Positions 9,201 to 16,964 are shown, numbered from the stretch's first letter. The stretch is DNA of 33,982 nt from JACTUA01 sp964551875 (GCA_964551875.1 CAZKEV010000020.1:1-33982), one strand, 5' to 3'. Notes: a model not told the origin generated them from the sequence alone. Numbers and translations are program-made.

Positions 9201-11541
9201 TTCCTACAATCTGGTGAGCCCAAATACGAATGGGATGGCGAATGTTTTCCTCCATGATCGGATCACCGGCGAAACCTCGCTGGTATCAGTCTCTTCGGGG
9301 GGTGATGAGATAAACGGTTTCTATCCCAGTATCTCCGCCGATGGACGGTTCGTGGCATTTTCAAGAGTAACCAAGAGCGGAAATACTTATGGACCGGAGG
9401 ATGTTTACGTCCGTGATCGTTCCACCGGCGAAACCTCGAGGATAACGGAGGGGAATGCTGATAGTATGTATCCCAGTATCTCCGCCGATGGACGGTTCGT
9501 GGCATTTGTATCAACTGCCTCCAATCTGGTGAGTGGGGATACGAATGGGGTAGCAGATGTTTTCCTCCACGATCGGATCACTGGTGAAACCTCGCGGGTA
9601 TCGCTCTCTTCGGGAGGTGATCAGGGAAATGGACAGAGTATTACACCGAGTATTTCCGCCAATGGGCGATATATCGCGTTTGTTTCGGGCGCTTCAAATC
9701 TCGTGAGTGGGGATACGAATGGGGCAGCGGATGTTTTCCTCCACGATCGGATCACTGGTGAAACCTCGCGAGTATCACTCTCTTCAGGAGGTGATCAGGG
9801 AAATGGACATTGTTTTGGAACAATCAGTATCTCCGCCGATGGGCGCTGTATAACATTTTCTTCGTTTGCTTCTAATCTTGTATCGGGGGATACTAATGGA
9901 GACCTTGATGTTTTTTTAACTGAAATCGAACAGGCGAATTCACCACCAATCGCTGATGCCGGTTCGGATCTGACCGGCCAAGTTAGTATGCCTATCACAT
10001 TGGATGGCTCAGGATCTCATGACACTGATGGCACCATCGTCTCATATGTTTGGGACTTTGGGGATGGAAGCTCAGGATCTGGTGAAACAGCCACCCATAT
10101 TTATAACGCCCAGGGCACATACACGGCCACTCTGACCGTAACGGATAATAATGGTTTGACTGGTTCGGATACTGCATTAATAAAGATTGGATCAGTTACC
10201 AATCCCTACACCTATGGCTTTCAATGGGGGTCTTATGGAACTGGGGATGGACAATTTAACTGGCCAAAAGGAATTGCAATTAATGAATCTGGTTTTGTCT
10301 ATGTTGTTGATCAATTAAATAACCGCATTCAGGTTTTTTCAGAGAATGGATATTTCATCAGAAAATGGGGTTCTTCTGGAACTGGAAATTCGCAATTCAA
10401 TATACCCATCGGAATAGCTATCCATCAAGGTCGCGTCTATGTTGCGGATACAGAGAATCATCGCGTTCAGGTATTTGACGAGGATGGTAATTATATCACA
10501 CAATGGGGAACCTATGGTCAGGACAACGGGCAATTCAACAGGCCAACAAATGTCGCAATTGGTCCTGATGAGGCTATCTACGTTACTGACTCGAATAATG
10601 ACAGGATTCAAAAATGCGATTTGGAAGGGAAATGCACCTTCTGGTTGGGTTCCTCGGGTTCAGGGCCCGGTCAGTTTAGCAGGCCGCAACAATTGGCATT
10701 TGACTCCACCGGCAATATCTATGTCACTGACGTGAATAACTTCCGTATTCAGAAATTTGGCCCCTCTGGAAATTTCAATAAACCATGGGGGAGCTATGGC
10801 ACAGGAAATGGGCAGTTTTATTATGCAACTGCCATTGCAATCAATTCGAGCAATTACGTAATTGTTGGCGATTCCAACAATCACCGTTTCCAAGTATTTG
10901 ATTCTGATGGTGACTATATCAGCCAATGGGGATCTCATGGAAGCGGTGACGGGCAATTTGATTGGATAGGTGGATTTGCGCTTACGCCAACTGGCACTCC
11001 TCTTCAAGCAATGTACGTGTCCGATACCGGAAACCATCGTATCGAGGTTTTTGGTAAAGAAAGGATGACCCCACCAGAAGAGACACGTATTGAAATTATT
11101 GTGCATTGCCCTGTGTATTTGGTCGTGACCGACCCGGGTGGACATGTTGTTTCGAAGACCCAAAATGAGATCCCGGGTGCAGTTTATCTGGAACAAGATC
11201 TCGATAATGATAATTCACCAGATGGAAAGGTGGTCATTACTCAACCGACGTTAGGTGATTACCAAATTATGGTAATTCCCAAAGAAAATGCAGAACCTAC
11301 CGATACTTATACCCTTGAAGCTTCGATGTCTGAATCCACTATCATCCTCATTCAAGATCAACCCATCAGCTCAATTCCCTCAACACCTCTTATACTCAGA
11401 TATTCTCAAGAAGGAATTAGTTGTGTAAAATGTGGTGGTGAAGAGGTCCCAGTTCCCGAATTTCCCACGATGGCAATTCCTTTAGCAATCGTTGGAGTGA
11501 TCGCAATAGTGGTTCTCATTGTGAAGAAGCGAATGAAATAA
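6256..11541 (+). CDS. Giant exported protein: GH15 glucoamylase-like, PD40 propeller, PKD, NHL propeller, PEF-CTERM-like anchor
   Basis: A 1,761-aa multidomain protein predicted to be exported and held at the cell surface. Residues about 7-26 are a signal peptide ending ANA-DEA. Residues about 30-360 resemble the N-terminal beta domain of glucodextranase/glucoamylase. Residues about 366-825 resemble a GH15 (alpha/alpha)6 barrel: GAIIGAPTLTP, then GSWPRDG (from 404), LEED (E492/E493, general-acid position) and LPENV (E780, general-base position). Seven PD40/TolB repeats with ISADGR follow (about 833-1225), then a PKD domain (1228-1311) with WDFGDG, six NHL repeats (1324-1600), a short beta domain, and C-terminal VPEFPTMAIP plus a transmembrane helix and KKRMK. 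I chose ATG 6256 because GGTGAGGGG precedes it; 6274 is also possible. Base composition is far more AT-rich than the flanking housekeeping genes, suggesting transfer. A role in surface glycan or storage-polysaccharide hydrolysis is inference. Confidence 0.85.
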   Translation: MEGKSRMRYIVVLLIFLSVICQANADEAAGELTAMGVAPGVALIGDRHITALFSQEGKLVTFFYPTVGAYDFVPYYTGQDRNAPFYGAPKHMGAFLGLVDLQSSPNTVFWLPDSSLPTIDHLSSVPEFTFYYPEHQRIQVDMTVYSPVDKFLFDEQGLNSIVYNVKVRNTEAQDRTIGLAYYAFFDPSDINQKPFAYDGILEPVLHTEAKSGWNNTGSATVRCEDNSCIWTKTESPFTIGFTSDLPASDLLYYQQGAADTRGKSEIGAYSDQYPIPSEGTPVPEPLPPAPSSLGEKNAIMIWKLDIPAGETRFLRIIVSAGDSYQETKNRLEDLKTRDTYSLNTETIVRWSDFLSQLHRNPFYNKLSPEDQVKMDWWTMTIALMADAKTGAIIGAPTLTPKYYGSWPRDGVDQAIVWTALGYQEIAEKYYVYLFNLEDFKSTDRWFQNYDSDTGKYVGFPVPPDIFGIPVQHPQWGTNVRDLNDPNNGMVLEEDQMGMVMLGLWYYNKEFGKNPGGIDETKIRKLADYIKNSILNNDESEKLFDMPPTIVIDLWGNRYEILSRPIFSSSHGGLIRPSSDSYEFPGEISNLMDVPKLFVNINLHLFADQPRLFAVRQSSQTNFLGASALIAASDLLNDPSFKDAGYKLRDRSEAIFFNDIANPMDQGIDPGSHFITAWSTNHDSSHLTMPYDFPGDLSTFLAWPVQAFPYDNPKLIQHRLWVENKFDTTVETTDFNRFFTTGLVTLDIYKNIAEDSGSSLYLNRALTGIDTDRIRNDYLPENVHPRVPGTDSYKEHDATTKPLGQNHAFAIMDLLTKAGYKPPTLYAPSNKFKIIRVSVSSDGSEGNYGGIRPSISADGRFVAFESDATNLVNGDTNGKEDIFLHDRITGETSLVSVSSGGGQGNGGSYTPSISADGRFVAFESDASNLVSGDTNRLRDVFLHDRITGETSLVSVSSGGVQGIWGSAEASISADGRLIVFVSDSYNLVSPNTNGMANVFLHDRITGETSLVSVSSGGDEINGFYPSISADGRFVAFSRVTKSGNTYGPEDVYVRDRSTGETSRITEGNADSMYPSISADGRFVAFVSTASNLVSGDTNGVADVFLHDRITGETSRVSLSSGGDQGNGQSITPSISANGRYIAFVSGASNLVSGDTNGAADVFLHDRITGETSRVSLSSGGDQGNGHCFGTISISADGRCITFSSFASNLVSGDTNGDLDVFLTEIEQANSPPIADAGSDLTGQVSMPITLDGSGSHDTDGTIVSYVWDFGDGSSGSGETATHIYNAQGTYTATLTVTDNNGLTGSDTALIKIGSVTNPYTYGFQWGSYGTGDGQFNWPKGIAINESGFVYVVDQLNNRIQVFSENGYFIRKWGSSGTGNSQFNIPIGIAIHQGRVYVADTENHRVQVFDEDGNYITQWGTYGQDNGQFNRPTNVAIGPDEAIYVTDSNNDRIQKCDLEGKCTFWLGSSGSGPGQFSRPQQLAFDSTGNIYVTDVNNFRIQKFGPSGNFNKPWGSYGTGNGQFYYATAIAINSSNYVIVGDSNNHRFQVFDSDGDYISQWGSHGSGDGQFDWIGGFALTPTGTPLQAMYVSDTGNHRIEVFGKERMTPPEETRIEIIVHCPVYLVVTDPGGHVVSKTQNEIPGAVYLEQDLDNDNSPDGKVVITQPTLGDYQIMVIPKENAEPTDTYTLEASMSESTIILIQDQPISSIPSTPLILRYSQEGISCVKCGGEEVPVPEFPTMAIPLAIVGVIAIVVLIVKKRMK
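8755..9930 (+). repeat. Seven in-frame PD40/TolB-type propeller repeats
   Basis: Seven copies of a unit built around ISADGRFVAF, SNLVSGDTNG and DVFLHDRITGETS. The ISADGR positions start near 8815, 8989, 9163, 9331, 9478, 9652 and 9829, giving periods of 174, 174, 168, 147, 174 and 177 nt (49-59 codons). Several copies are almost identical at DNA level, for example the CTCCATGATCGGAT segment and the run ending TCTTCGGGGGGTG, which implies recent duplication or gene conversion. Seven units fit a closed seven-bladed beta-propeller. Confidence 0.85.
10225..11055 (+). repeat. Six in-frame NHL propeller repeats
   Basis: Six units of about 46 residues, each starting WGS-G-G-GQF and continuing with a hydrophobic strand, then VYVxDxxNxRIQVF. 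This is the NHL pattern, and six copies fit a six-bladed propeller. Unlike the PD40 block, these units are well diverged at DNA level, so the domain is older. NHL propellers usually bind protein, RNA or carbohydrate; the ligand here is unknown. Confidence 0.85.
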
Positions 11542-11697
11542 CCTTTCTCCCATATTTATGTCATCAATCTGGTAACCTGAACCGACACTTCGGACAATAC
11601 TATCAAGTTATTATCACCACGAGATCTCCGGCGATTCTGTATCAGGGGATAAATGAATGATCATGGTATGCAACGCGAGACCGAGTGGCTGGGTAGG

Positions 11698-11706
11698 TAT
11701 ATTTAT
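11698..11706 (+). promoter_or_regulatory. TATA box for apgM
   Basis: TATATTTAT lies 63-71 nt before the favoured apgM start at 11769 and would place the transcription start near 11728. The gap 11542-11735 after the giant gene shows no clear terminator or other gene. Confidence 0.5.
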
Positions 11707-11768
11707 GATGGAGGGATCCGGAGCACGGACCCTGCATGGTAATGAAGGGGGAGGGGCAACACTCTCTC

Positions 11769-13001
11769 ATGACTGCGGGGAGAGTTCTCCTCCTGGTTCT
11801 GGATGGCATCTCTGACCGGCCATGCAGCGAGCTCGGCGGGCGGACGCCCCTCGAGGCTGCGGAGACTCCCGTCCTCGATCAGCTGGCCCGTGAGGGCATC
11901 TGCGGCATCATGGATCCCATCGGACCGGGCATCCGGCCGGGTTCGGACACGGCCCATCTCTCTATCCTCGGTTACCCGCCGGACCGGTACTATACCGGGC
12001 GCGGCCCCCTCGAGGCCGAGGGATGCGGGATCCATATGGAGCCGGGTATGATCGGCTTTCGCGCCAACTTCGCCACAGTGGACAGGGATGGCAGGGTAGC
12101 CGACAGGCGTGCAGGCCGCATCCATGGGACTGCCCCTCTCTGCGACGCCATCGAGAAGGAGGTAAGGCTGAAACACGGCATCAGCTTCCGGTTCAGGCCT
12201 GGCGCAGGGCACCGTGCCGCTCTCGCCCTTCAAGGAGCAGATCTCGGTCCCTGTGTCTCTTCGAATGATCCCAAGGCCGAGGGATTGCAGCCCCCTGAGG
12301 TCCGGCCTCTCACCCGGGAGGGAAAGGACCGGAGGACCGCCGAAGCCTGCAACGACTTCCTCCGGCAGGCAGGCGCCATCCTGGCCGGTCACCCGCTGAA
12401 CAGGAGCCGGGATCGGGAAGGTCTCCCGCCGGCGAATGCGATCCTCATCCGGGGGGCGGGGGAGATGGGGCGGTTTGAACCCTTCGCCGAGCGTTATCAT
12501 ATGTACGGGAGCGTGATCGCGGCCGCGACCCTCATCACGGGCATCGGGAGGGCCATCGGGCTCGAAGTGGTTCCGGTGCCGGGGATCACGGGATCTGCAG
12601 ATAGCAACCTGGAGGGTAAGGTGAAGGCTGCCCTTGCCGAGCTTGGGAAGAAGGAGTTCGTGCTCCTGAACATCAAGGGGGCCGATGAGGCAGGGCACGA
12701 TGGCCTTCCCATCGAGAAGCAGAAGTTCATATCGAGGGTCGATGCCGCCCTGGAACCCCTCCTCTCCCTCGAGGATACCCTGGTGGTCGCCTGTGCTGAT
12801 CACAGCACCCCCTGCGCCATCCGCGACCACAGCGCAGACCCCGTCCCCCTGGCGATATGGGGTGAAGGGGTCCGTGTCGACCGGGTCACCCGGTTCACCG
12901 AGACCGCATGTGCCGAGGGCGGCCTCAACAGGATCCCAGGATCGGCCCTCCTCCCTATCCTCCTGGACCTTGCGAACCTGGCAAAGAAGTACGGTGCCTG
13001 A
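11769..13001 (+). CDS. apgM: 2,3-bisphosphoglycerate-independent phosphoglycerate mutase, archaeal type
   Basis: A roughly 410-aa enzyme interconverting 3- and 2-phosphoglycerate in glycolysis/gluconeogenesis, of the alkaline-phosphatase superfamily. The N-terminal LVLDGISDRP holds the metal-binding Asp. GSDTAHLSILGY carries the phosphorylated-residue region. Later blocks NIKGADEAGHDG and CADHSTPC supply the remaining metal ligands. The length matches archaeal aPGAM (about 400-415 aa). In-frame ATGs also occur at 11736 and 11742. I prefer 11769 because the protein then begins just before the conserved LLLVLDG strand, a G-rich Shine-Dalgarno-like run precedes it, and the TATA box at 11698 would put the transcript start too close to 11736. 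It is followed after 12 nt by a methyltransferase-like gene. Confidence 0.93.
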   Translation: MTAGRVLLLVLDGISDRPCSELGGRTPLEAAETPVLDQLAREGICGIMDPIGPGIRPGSDTAHLSILGYPPDRYYTGRGPLEAEGCGIHMEPGMIGFRANFATVDRDGRVADRRAGRIHGTAPLCDAIEKEVRLKHGISFRFRPGAGHRAALALQGADLGPCVSSNDPKAEGLQPPEVRPLTREGKDRRTAEACNDFLRQAGAILAGHPLNRSRDREGLPPANAILIRGAGEMGRFEPFAERYHMYGSVIAAATLITGIGRAIGLEVVPVPGITGSADSNLEGKVKAALAELGKKEFVLLNIKGADEAGHDGLPIEKQKFISRVDAALEPLLSLEDTLVVACADHSTPCAIRDHSADPVPLAIWGEGVRVDRVTRFTETACAEGGLNRIPGSALLPILLDLANLAKKYGA

Positions 13002-13013
13002 CGGTCGTGAAGG

Positions 13014-13853
13014 ATGAGAGCTTGCCGGATCCTTGAGCTCGGGGAGCTGACCTTCCTCGAGCCCACCTTCGCCTCTCTCACGGATGATCTCTACACAACT
13101 GCCCTCCTTGGGATCCCGGCTGTCGAGGGAAAGCTCCTCGTTGACATCGGAGAGAACCCCCTCGCGGTCGCTGTCTCCGACGGGAAGGGATGGTATGCCA
13201 CCTCGTTCCTCTTCAGAAGCCCGCCCAGGGAGGTCATCGAGCTCTGCGAGGATCTCGACTCCGAGATCCACCAGGAGGAACGATCCCTCTGGCTCGCTGC
13301 GGTCCGCGAATACTACAGCCTCCTCATCAGGGGGACCGTCACGCCGGCAATGGAGGATCTCCCACCCGACCGGCCGGCCCTGCTCCGGGGCCTCCTGGAG
13401 GAGGCATGGGGCAGGGGAGATGCCATCCCGTGCCTGGACTGCTGCTGCGGATCCGGGGTGGGATCCTCGGCTGCAAGAGCACTGGGGATGCAACCCGTCT
13501 CGTATGACAACGATCCCGCCCTCCTCTCCCTCGGCCTCTCCGCAGGGAGACTCCGTCCCGAGGAGACCATGTGGATCGATGCCACCCTGGCAGAAAGCTA
13601 CCTGGAACCCTTCCCCCGCGGTATCGCGGTGATGATGGGGGAGATCAACTCCTTCACCGGGGAGATGTGGGAGAGTATCACGGGGGAGCTCCTCGCGCTC
13701 GTGGACGAGGCCCTTATCACCGTCGGGACCGAGCAGGAGGCCCGCAGGGTGGAGGGCTGGTGCCATGCCTCCGGTCACCATGCCGTGGTCACCGAGAACC
13801 GTCGGGATGAGTTCTACGACCGCTGGGTCTGCAGGTCAAGAAGGGAACGGTGA
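13014..13853 (+). CDS. Methyltransferase-like protein of unknown substrate
   Basis: A 279-aa protein. The middle contains CLDCCCGSGVGSSAARALG (about residues 141-159), which fits motif I of class I SAM-dependent methyltransferases, followed by SYDNDPALLSLGL, where the Asp would bind the SAM ribose. The N-terminal 130 residues do not resemble a domain I know, and no clear catalytic NPPY-type motif for base methylation is visible, so the substrate is open. It starts 12 nt after apgM and is probably co-transcribed with it, though no functional link is obvious. The CysCysCys stretch before the glycine loop is unusual. It could also be a SAM-binding protein without transferase activity. Confidence 0.7.
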   Translation: MRACRILELGELTFLEPTFASLTDDLYTTALLGIPAVEGKLLVDIGENPLAVAVSDGKGWYATSFLFRSPPREVIELCEDLDSEIHQEERSLWLAAVREYYSLLIRGTVTPAMEDLPPDRPALLRGLLEEAWGRGDAIPCLDCCCGSGVGSSAARALGMQPVSYDNDPALLSLGLSAGRLRPEETMWIDATLAESYLEPFPRGIAVMMGEINSFTGEMWESITGELLALVDEALITVGTEQEARRVEGWCHASGHHAVVTENRRDEFYDRWVCRSRRER

Positions 13854-13891
13854 GATACTTCCAGTAAAAAGAGGTGAGGGAAGTGAGCCGA

Positions 13892-14110
13892 TCAGGGTCT
13901 CGGGATGCGCTTCAGCCTCTCGAGAACGACCATCGGGTTGGGGAGCTTGTGGGCCATCCGTTCCAGGAACTTCCGGACAAAGAGGTCGCTTGACCCCTGC
14001 TTCTCGATGATCTTCTGGATATCGATCCCCACCGGTGTGATGGTCTCTGATATGTACTTGAGCCTTTTATCAAGCGCTGCATCCAGATACATGGTGTTGA
14101 CCGTTACCAT
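13892..14110 (-). CDS. Small hypothetical protein (72 aa)
   Basis: I do not recognise this family. The protein is 72 aa, charged and predicted mostly helical, with LDKRLKYISE and LFVRKFLERMAHKLPNPMVVLERL. The evidence that it is real is the start region: the minus strand carries GGTGATC, an exact match to the archaeal anti-Shine-Dalgarno, about 7 nt before the ATG. It is isolated, converging with the methyltransferase-like gene and separated by more than 200 bp from the membrane-protein gene upstream. Confidence 0.65.
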   Translation of the reverse strand: MVTVNTMYLDAALDKRLKYISETITPVGIDIQKIIEKQGSSDLFVRKFLERMAHKLPNPMVVLERLKRIPRP

Positions 14111-14139
14111 AGGCCTTGATCACCATATGCCCTCTCTTG

Positions 14140-14193
14140 TATAAAAAACCTTTCGCGATATCGCCTGGCAGTAAGCTGGTATTCGTTATATTC
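14140..14193 (-). promoter_or_regulatory. Candidate promoter region of the 72-aa gene
   Basis: Two TATA-like sites occur upstream of the small gene on the minus strand: GAATATAAC (14193-14185) and TTTTTTATA (14148-14140). The farther one leaves room for the Shine-Dalgarno site in the leader; the nearer would start the transcript inside it. The rest of the 217-bp gap 14111-14327 is pyrimidine-rich and shows no gene. Confidence 0.3.
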
Positions 14194-14327
14194 TCCTCCC
14201 TTTTCCCCTGTTTTTTCATGTTCTTTCATTAATATTCTGAATGCCTCTGGAACACCCCATGACAGGGATTACATCCCGTACATGCCCTGATCGGCCCCTG
14301 CCCCGTGGCGCACCGGGGCGCGTCCTC

Positions 14328-14933
14328 TTATACCGGGTGTCCGATCCCGGCTTTCTGGAGGAGGGAGATGAGGATGGCAAGGCATCCGGCTCCCGCGATG
14401 ACCGCACCCCCTGCGGTGATGAGGATACGGGTGACCAGGGTCGGGAAGAGGAGAAGGGAAATACCGGCGAGGAGCAGCCCGGCTCCTCCCCCGAAAAAGA
14501 CCCTCCTCACCCACCCGGGGACAGAGAGGGGGCCCCCGACAAAGAAGAGGAAGAGCCCGGCAAGGATCGCGATCACGGCACCGAGGTAGATGATCAGGTG
14601 AAATACGAGATCGCGCCTCAAAAAGACGAGGATACCGATCATGATGGATAAGAGCCCGGCGATGAAGAGGAGAACTGGGAAGATGCCGATCCGGCCCATG
14701 AAATGCCCGCCGGCGATGAACCCCATGCCCAGAATGATGGCAAGGATGCCCAGGATGATGATAAAGAGGTTGACAAGGATATCGCTCCAGACAATGAGGG
14801 CGATGCCTGCCGCGACGAGGAGAGCCCCGGCGGCTGGAAGCAAGGCCGGGGGGAGGGTTATCCCTGTCTCCTGAAGGGTCACCTCTTCCATCGGAGTACC
14901 GGATCCTGCGTTTCCCCTCATAAACTGGATCAT
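14328..14933 (-). CDS. Multi-pass membrane protein, DUF308/HdeD-like
   Basis: A 201-aa integral membrane protein with about six or seven hydrophobic helices from residue 27 onward, arranged as pairs with short loops (for example LVNLFIIILGILAIILGMGF). The repeated two-helix pattern and the Gly-rich helices recall the DUF308/HdeD-like group, whose function is poorly known. The start at 14933 has GGAG 5 nt upstream and lies 15 nt after the helicase stop, so it is probably the last gene of the regulator-helicase operon. ATGs at 14921 and 14891 are alternatives that would only shorten the polar N-terminus. Confidence 0.7.
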   Translation of the reverse strand: MIQFMRGNAGSGTPMEEVTLQETGITLPPALLPAAGALLVAAGIALIVWSDILVNLFIIILGILAIILGMGFIAGGHFMGRIGIFPVLLFIAGLLSIMIGILVFLRRDLVFHLIIYLGAVIAILAGLFLFFVGGPLSVPGWVRRVFFGGGAGLLLAGISLLLFPTLVTRILITAGGAVIAGAGCLAILISLLQKAGIGHPV

Positions 14934-14948
14934 CCGACTCCGGCCAAT

Positions 14949-16964
14949 TCATCTCCCCGGTTCTCTCTCGGTACAATCGAGCTCGGCGATGATGGCGACC
15001 GGATCCTCCATCTCCCCGACCAGCCTCTGGAGTTCGAGGAGCCGCTCGATCCCGATGAAATGCTCGGCCATGACCCGTCCTAGCGGCGAGAGGACAAGGG
15101 CTCCTCCTCTCCGGTGCACGAGACCGTGGGAGATCAGCTCGGGGAGGACCGGTTCCACCTCACCCACCATCATCCCCGAGATCCTCCGGATCGCCTCCTC
15201 GTTCCCCCGGGCCACCACCGCGTGTGCGGCATACTCCTCGGAGCTCTCCTCCATCCCGTACGAGGGTGCGACCTCCTCCATCTCGCCCCTGAGGAGCCGG
15301 ATGGCCACCTCCTCCTCCGTCGCTTCCGGGTCGCTCGTGTACGCACCCCCGGGTTCTGCAAGGATCACCACCTTTCCCCGGTCATGGTAATCGGGTCTCC
15401 CTGATCTCCCGCCCATCTGGGAGAACTCCTGGACTGTCAGCCACTCGATCCCCATCGCGAGCGAGTCGAAGATCACCTGGGAGGCAGGGAAGTCCACGCC
15501 GGCCCCGAGCGCCGCGGTCGTCACCACGGTGGCGATCTTCCCCTCCTCGAACCTCCGCTCGACGTCCCTCCTCTCCTGGGCGGTGAGGCCGGCATGGTAG
15601 GGGGCGGCCTTCTTCCCCAGTGCCTCTGCGATGATATGGCACCGGGCCCGGGCGTTGGTGAAGATGATGGTCTGGCCCCTGAAGCCCTTGGAGGACTTCA
15701 TCGAGAACTCCGCCTCCATGAGCTGCTTCTCGAACCGGATCTTGTCCTTTCTCGTGACGAAGAGGAGGTAGCGTTCGAGGGGCACGGGCCGATCCGCGTA
15801 GGTGACGAGGCGTGCGCTGAGCTTCTCAGCGAGCAGGTGGGGGAGGCCGACCGTAGCCGAGAGGTAGAGGAACTGCGCCTGGGGGCAAAGGTACTTCAGC
15901 CGGGCGATGAGCCCGTCGAGCCGGTGCCCCCGCTCCCTGTCCTCGAGCATCTGGATCTCGTCGATCACCACCGTTCCGATGCCCGTGAGGCTCCTCCCGC
16001 ACCTGATGAGATGGTCCAGCCCTTCATAGGTTCCGACCACGACCTTGGCGTCCGGATCCTGCCTCCCCCTGACGCGGTTCTCGGGAAGGTTCAGCCGGTT
16101 CCGGCCGGTGAAGAGGGAGATCCGTGCGATCTTCCCGTACCGCTCGGTGAACCGCTCGTACTTCTGGTTCGCGAGGGCAACGAGGGGGACGAGGAAGAGC
16201 ATCCTCCCCCTCCCTTCAAGGATGTTCTTCATCCCGGCCATCTCCCCGATGAAGGTCTTCCCGCTCGCGGTCGCCGAGACCACGAGGAGATCGGAACCCG
16301 AAAGGAGCCCTGCCCCCACCGCCAGGTGCTGGACAGGCATGAGCCGTTCTACCCCCGAGGCTTTTTTGAACTCCGGGGGGAGGGGGAGATCGGAGACAGA
16401 TGAGGTCTCGGTGACCGGATGTGCCTCGATCCGGTCAAAGAGCGTGCGGGAGAGGTCCATCCCGTCCGGCTGGAGGGCCGAGAGGACCCGATCCAGGTCA
16501 CGGTACGCGGTGAGGAGGTTCTCGATATAGGTATAGGAGATCTTCCCGAACCGGGTGAAATACCCGAGCTCCCTCCTGACCTCCTTCCGGGCACAGTCCA
16601 TGCAGATGGACTCTTTCCCGAACCGGACCGAGGTATTGGCATCGAGGGGCGTGACCCGGTCCTCGAGGAGGCAGGTACGGCAGAGGGACTGGAGCTCCCG
16701 GGGGATCTGGAGGTCCGAGAGGAACGCCTCCCACTCCTTGTCCGGCCGGGTGATCCGGACCTCCGCCTGCCTGAGGGCCGCAATGAGATCCTTTGTCGGG
16801 AGGGACCGCCCGTGCCTGCTCCCGGGCTTCCTCACCAGGTAGTCCTTCGGCCGGAACCCCTTCGTGGTCCTGACGAGGTCCACCTGCCCGACCGCGGTCA
16901 CCCCGCCCCCTTCAAGGAAGAAGAGCCGGTAATAGCCCCGCTGGGGATGGACCACGATCCTCAT
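14949..16964 (-). CDS. Archaeal superfamily 2 helicase with zinc finger (COG1202-like)
   Basis: A 671-aa Ski2-like DEAD/DEAH-box ATPase expected to unwind or remodel nucleic acid. An N-terminal region (1-90) precedes a zinc finger with C95-x2-C98 and C121-x2-C124. The helicase core then shows Walker A (SATASGKT), motif II DEIQ, motif III LSATVG and motif VI QMGGRSGRP. The C-terminal 130 residues are probably a winged-helix region. This layout fits the archaea-specific COG1202 helicases, whose role is not settled. It is translationally coupled to the COG1497-like regulator upstream by a 4-nt overlap (16961-16964). Confidence 0.85.
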   Translation of the reverse strand: MRIVVHPQRGYYRLFFLEGGGVTAVGQVDLVRTTKGFRPKDYLVRKPGSRHGRSLPTKDLIAALRQAEVRITRPDKEWEAFLSDLQIPRELQSLCRTCLLEDRVTPLDANTSVRFGKESICMDCARKEVRRELGYFTRFGKISYTYIENLLTAYRDLDRVLSALQPDGMDLSRTLFDRIEAHPVTETSSVSDLPLPPEFKKASGVERLMPVQHLAVGAGLLSGSDLLVVSATASGKTFIGEMAGMKNILEGRGRMLFLVPLVALANQKYERFTERYGKIARISLFTGRNRLNLPENRVRGRQDPDAKVVVGTYEGLDHLIRCGRSLTGIGTVVIDEIQMLEDRERGHRLDGLIARLKYLCPQAQFLYLSATVGLPHLLAEKLSARLVTYADRPVPLERYLLFVTRKDKIRFEKQLMEAEFSMKSSKGFRGQTIIFTNARARCHIIAEALGKKAAPYHAGLTAQERRDVERRFEEGKIATVVTTAALGAGVDFPASQVIFDSLAMGIEWLTVQEFSQMGGRSGRPDYHDRGKVVILAEPGGAYTSDPEATEEEVAIRLLRGEMEEVAPSYGMEESSEEYAAHAVVARGNEEAIRRISGMMVGEVEPVLPELISHGLVHRRGGALVLSPLGRVMAEHFIGIERLLELQRLVGEMEDPVAIIAELDCTEREPGR

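Noticed and set aside
8755..9930. CRISPR-like array
   Set aside because: The repeats are in-frame propeller blades with a period of about 174 nt, not short repeats with unique spacers.
11703..13781. Long open frame (about 690 codons) on the minus strand
   Set aside because: It is antisense to apgM and the methyltransferase-like gene, rich in Gly, Pro, Arg and Asp, with no recognisable fold: a GC-rich shadow.
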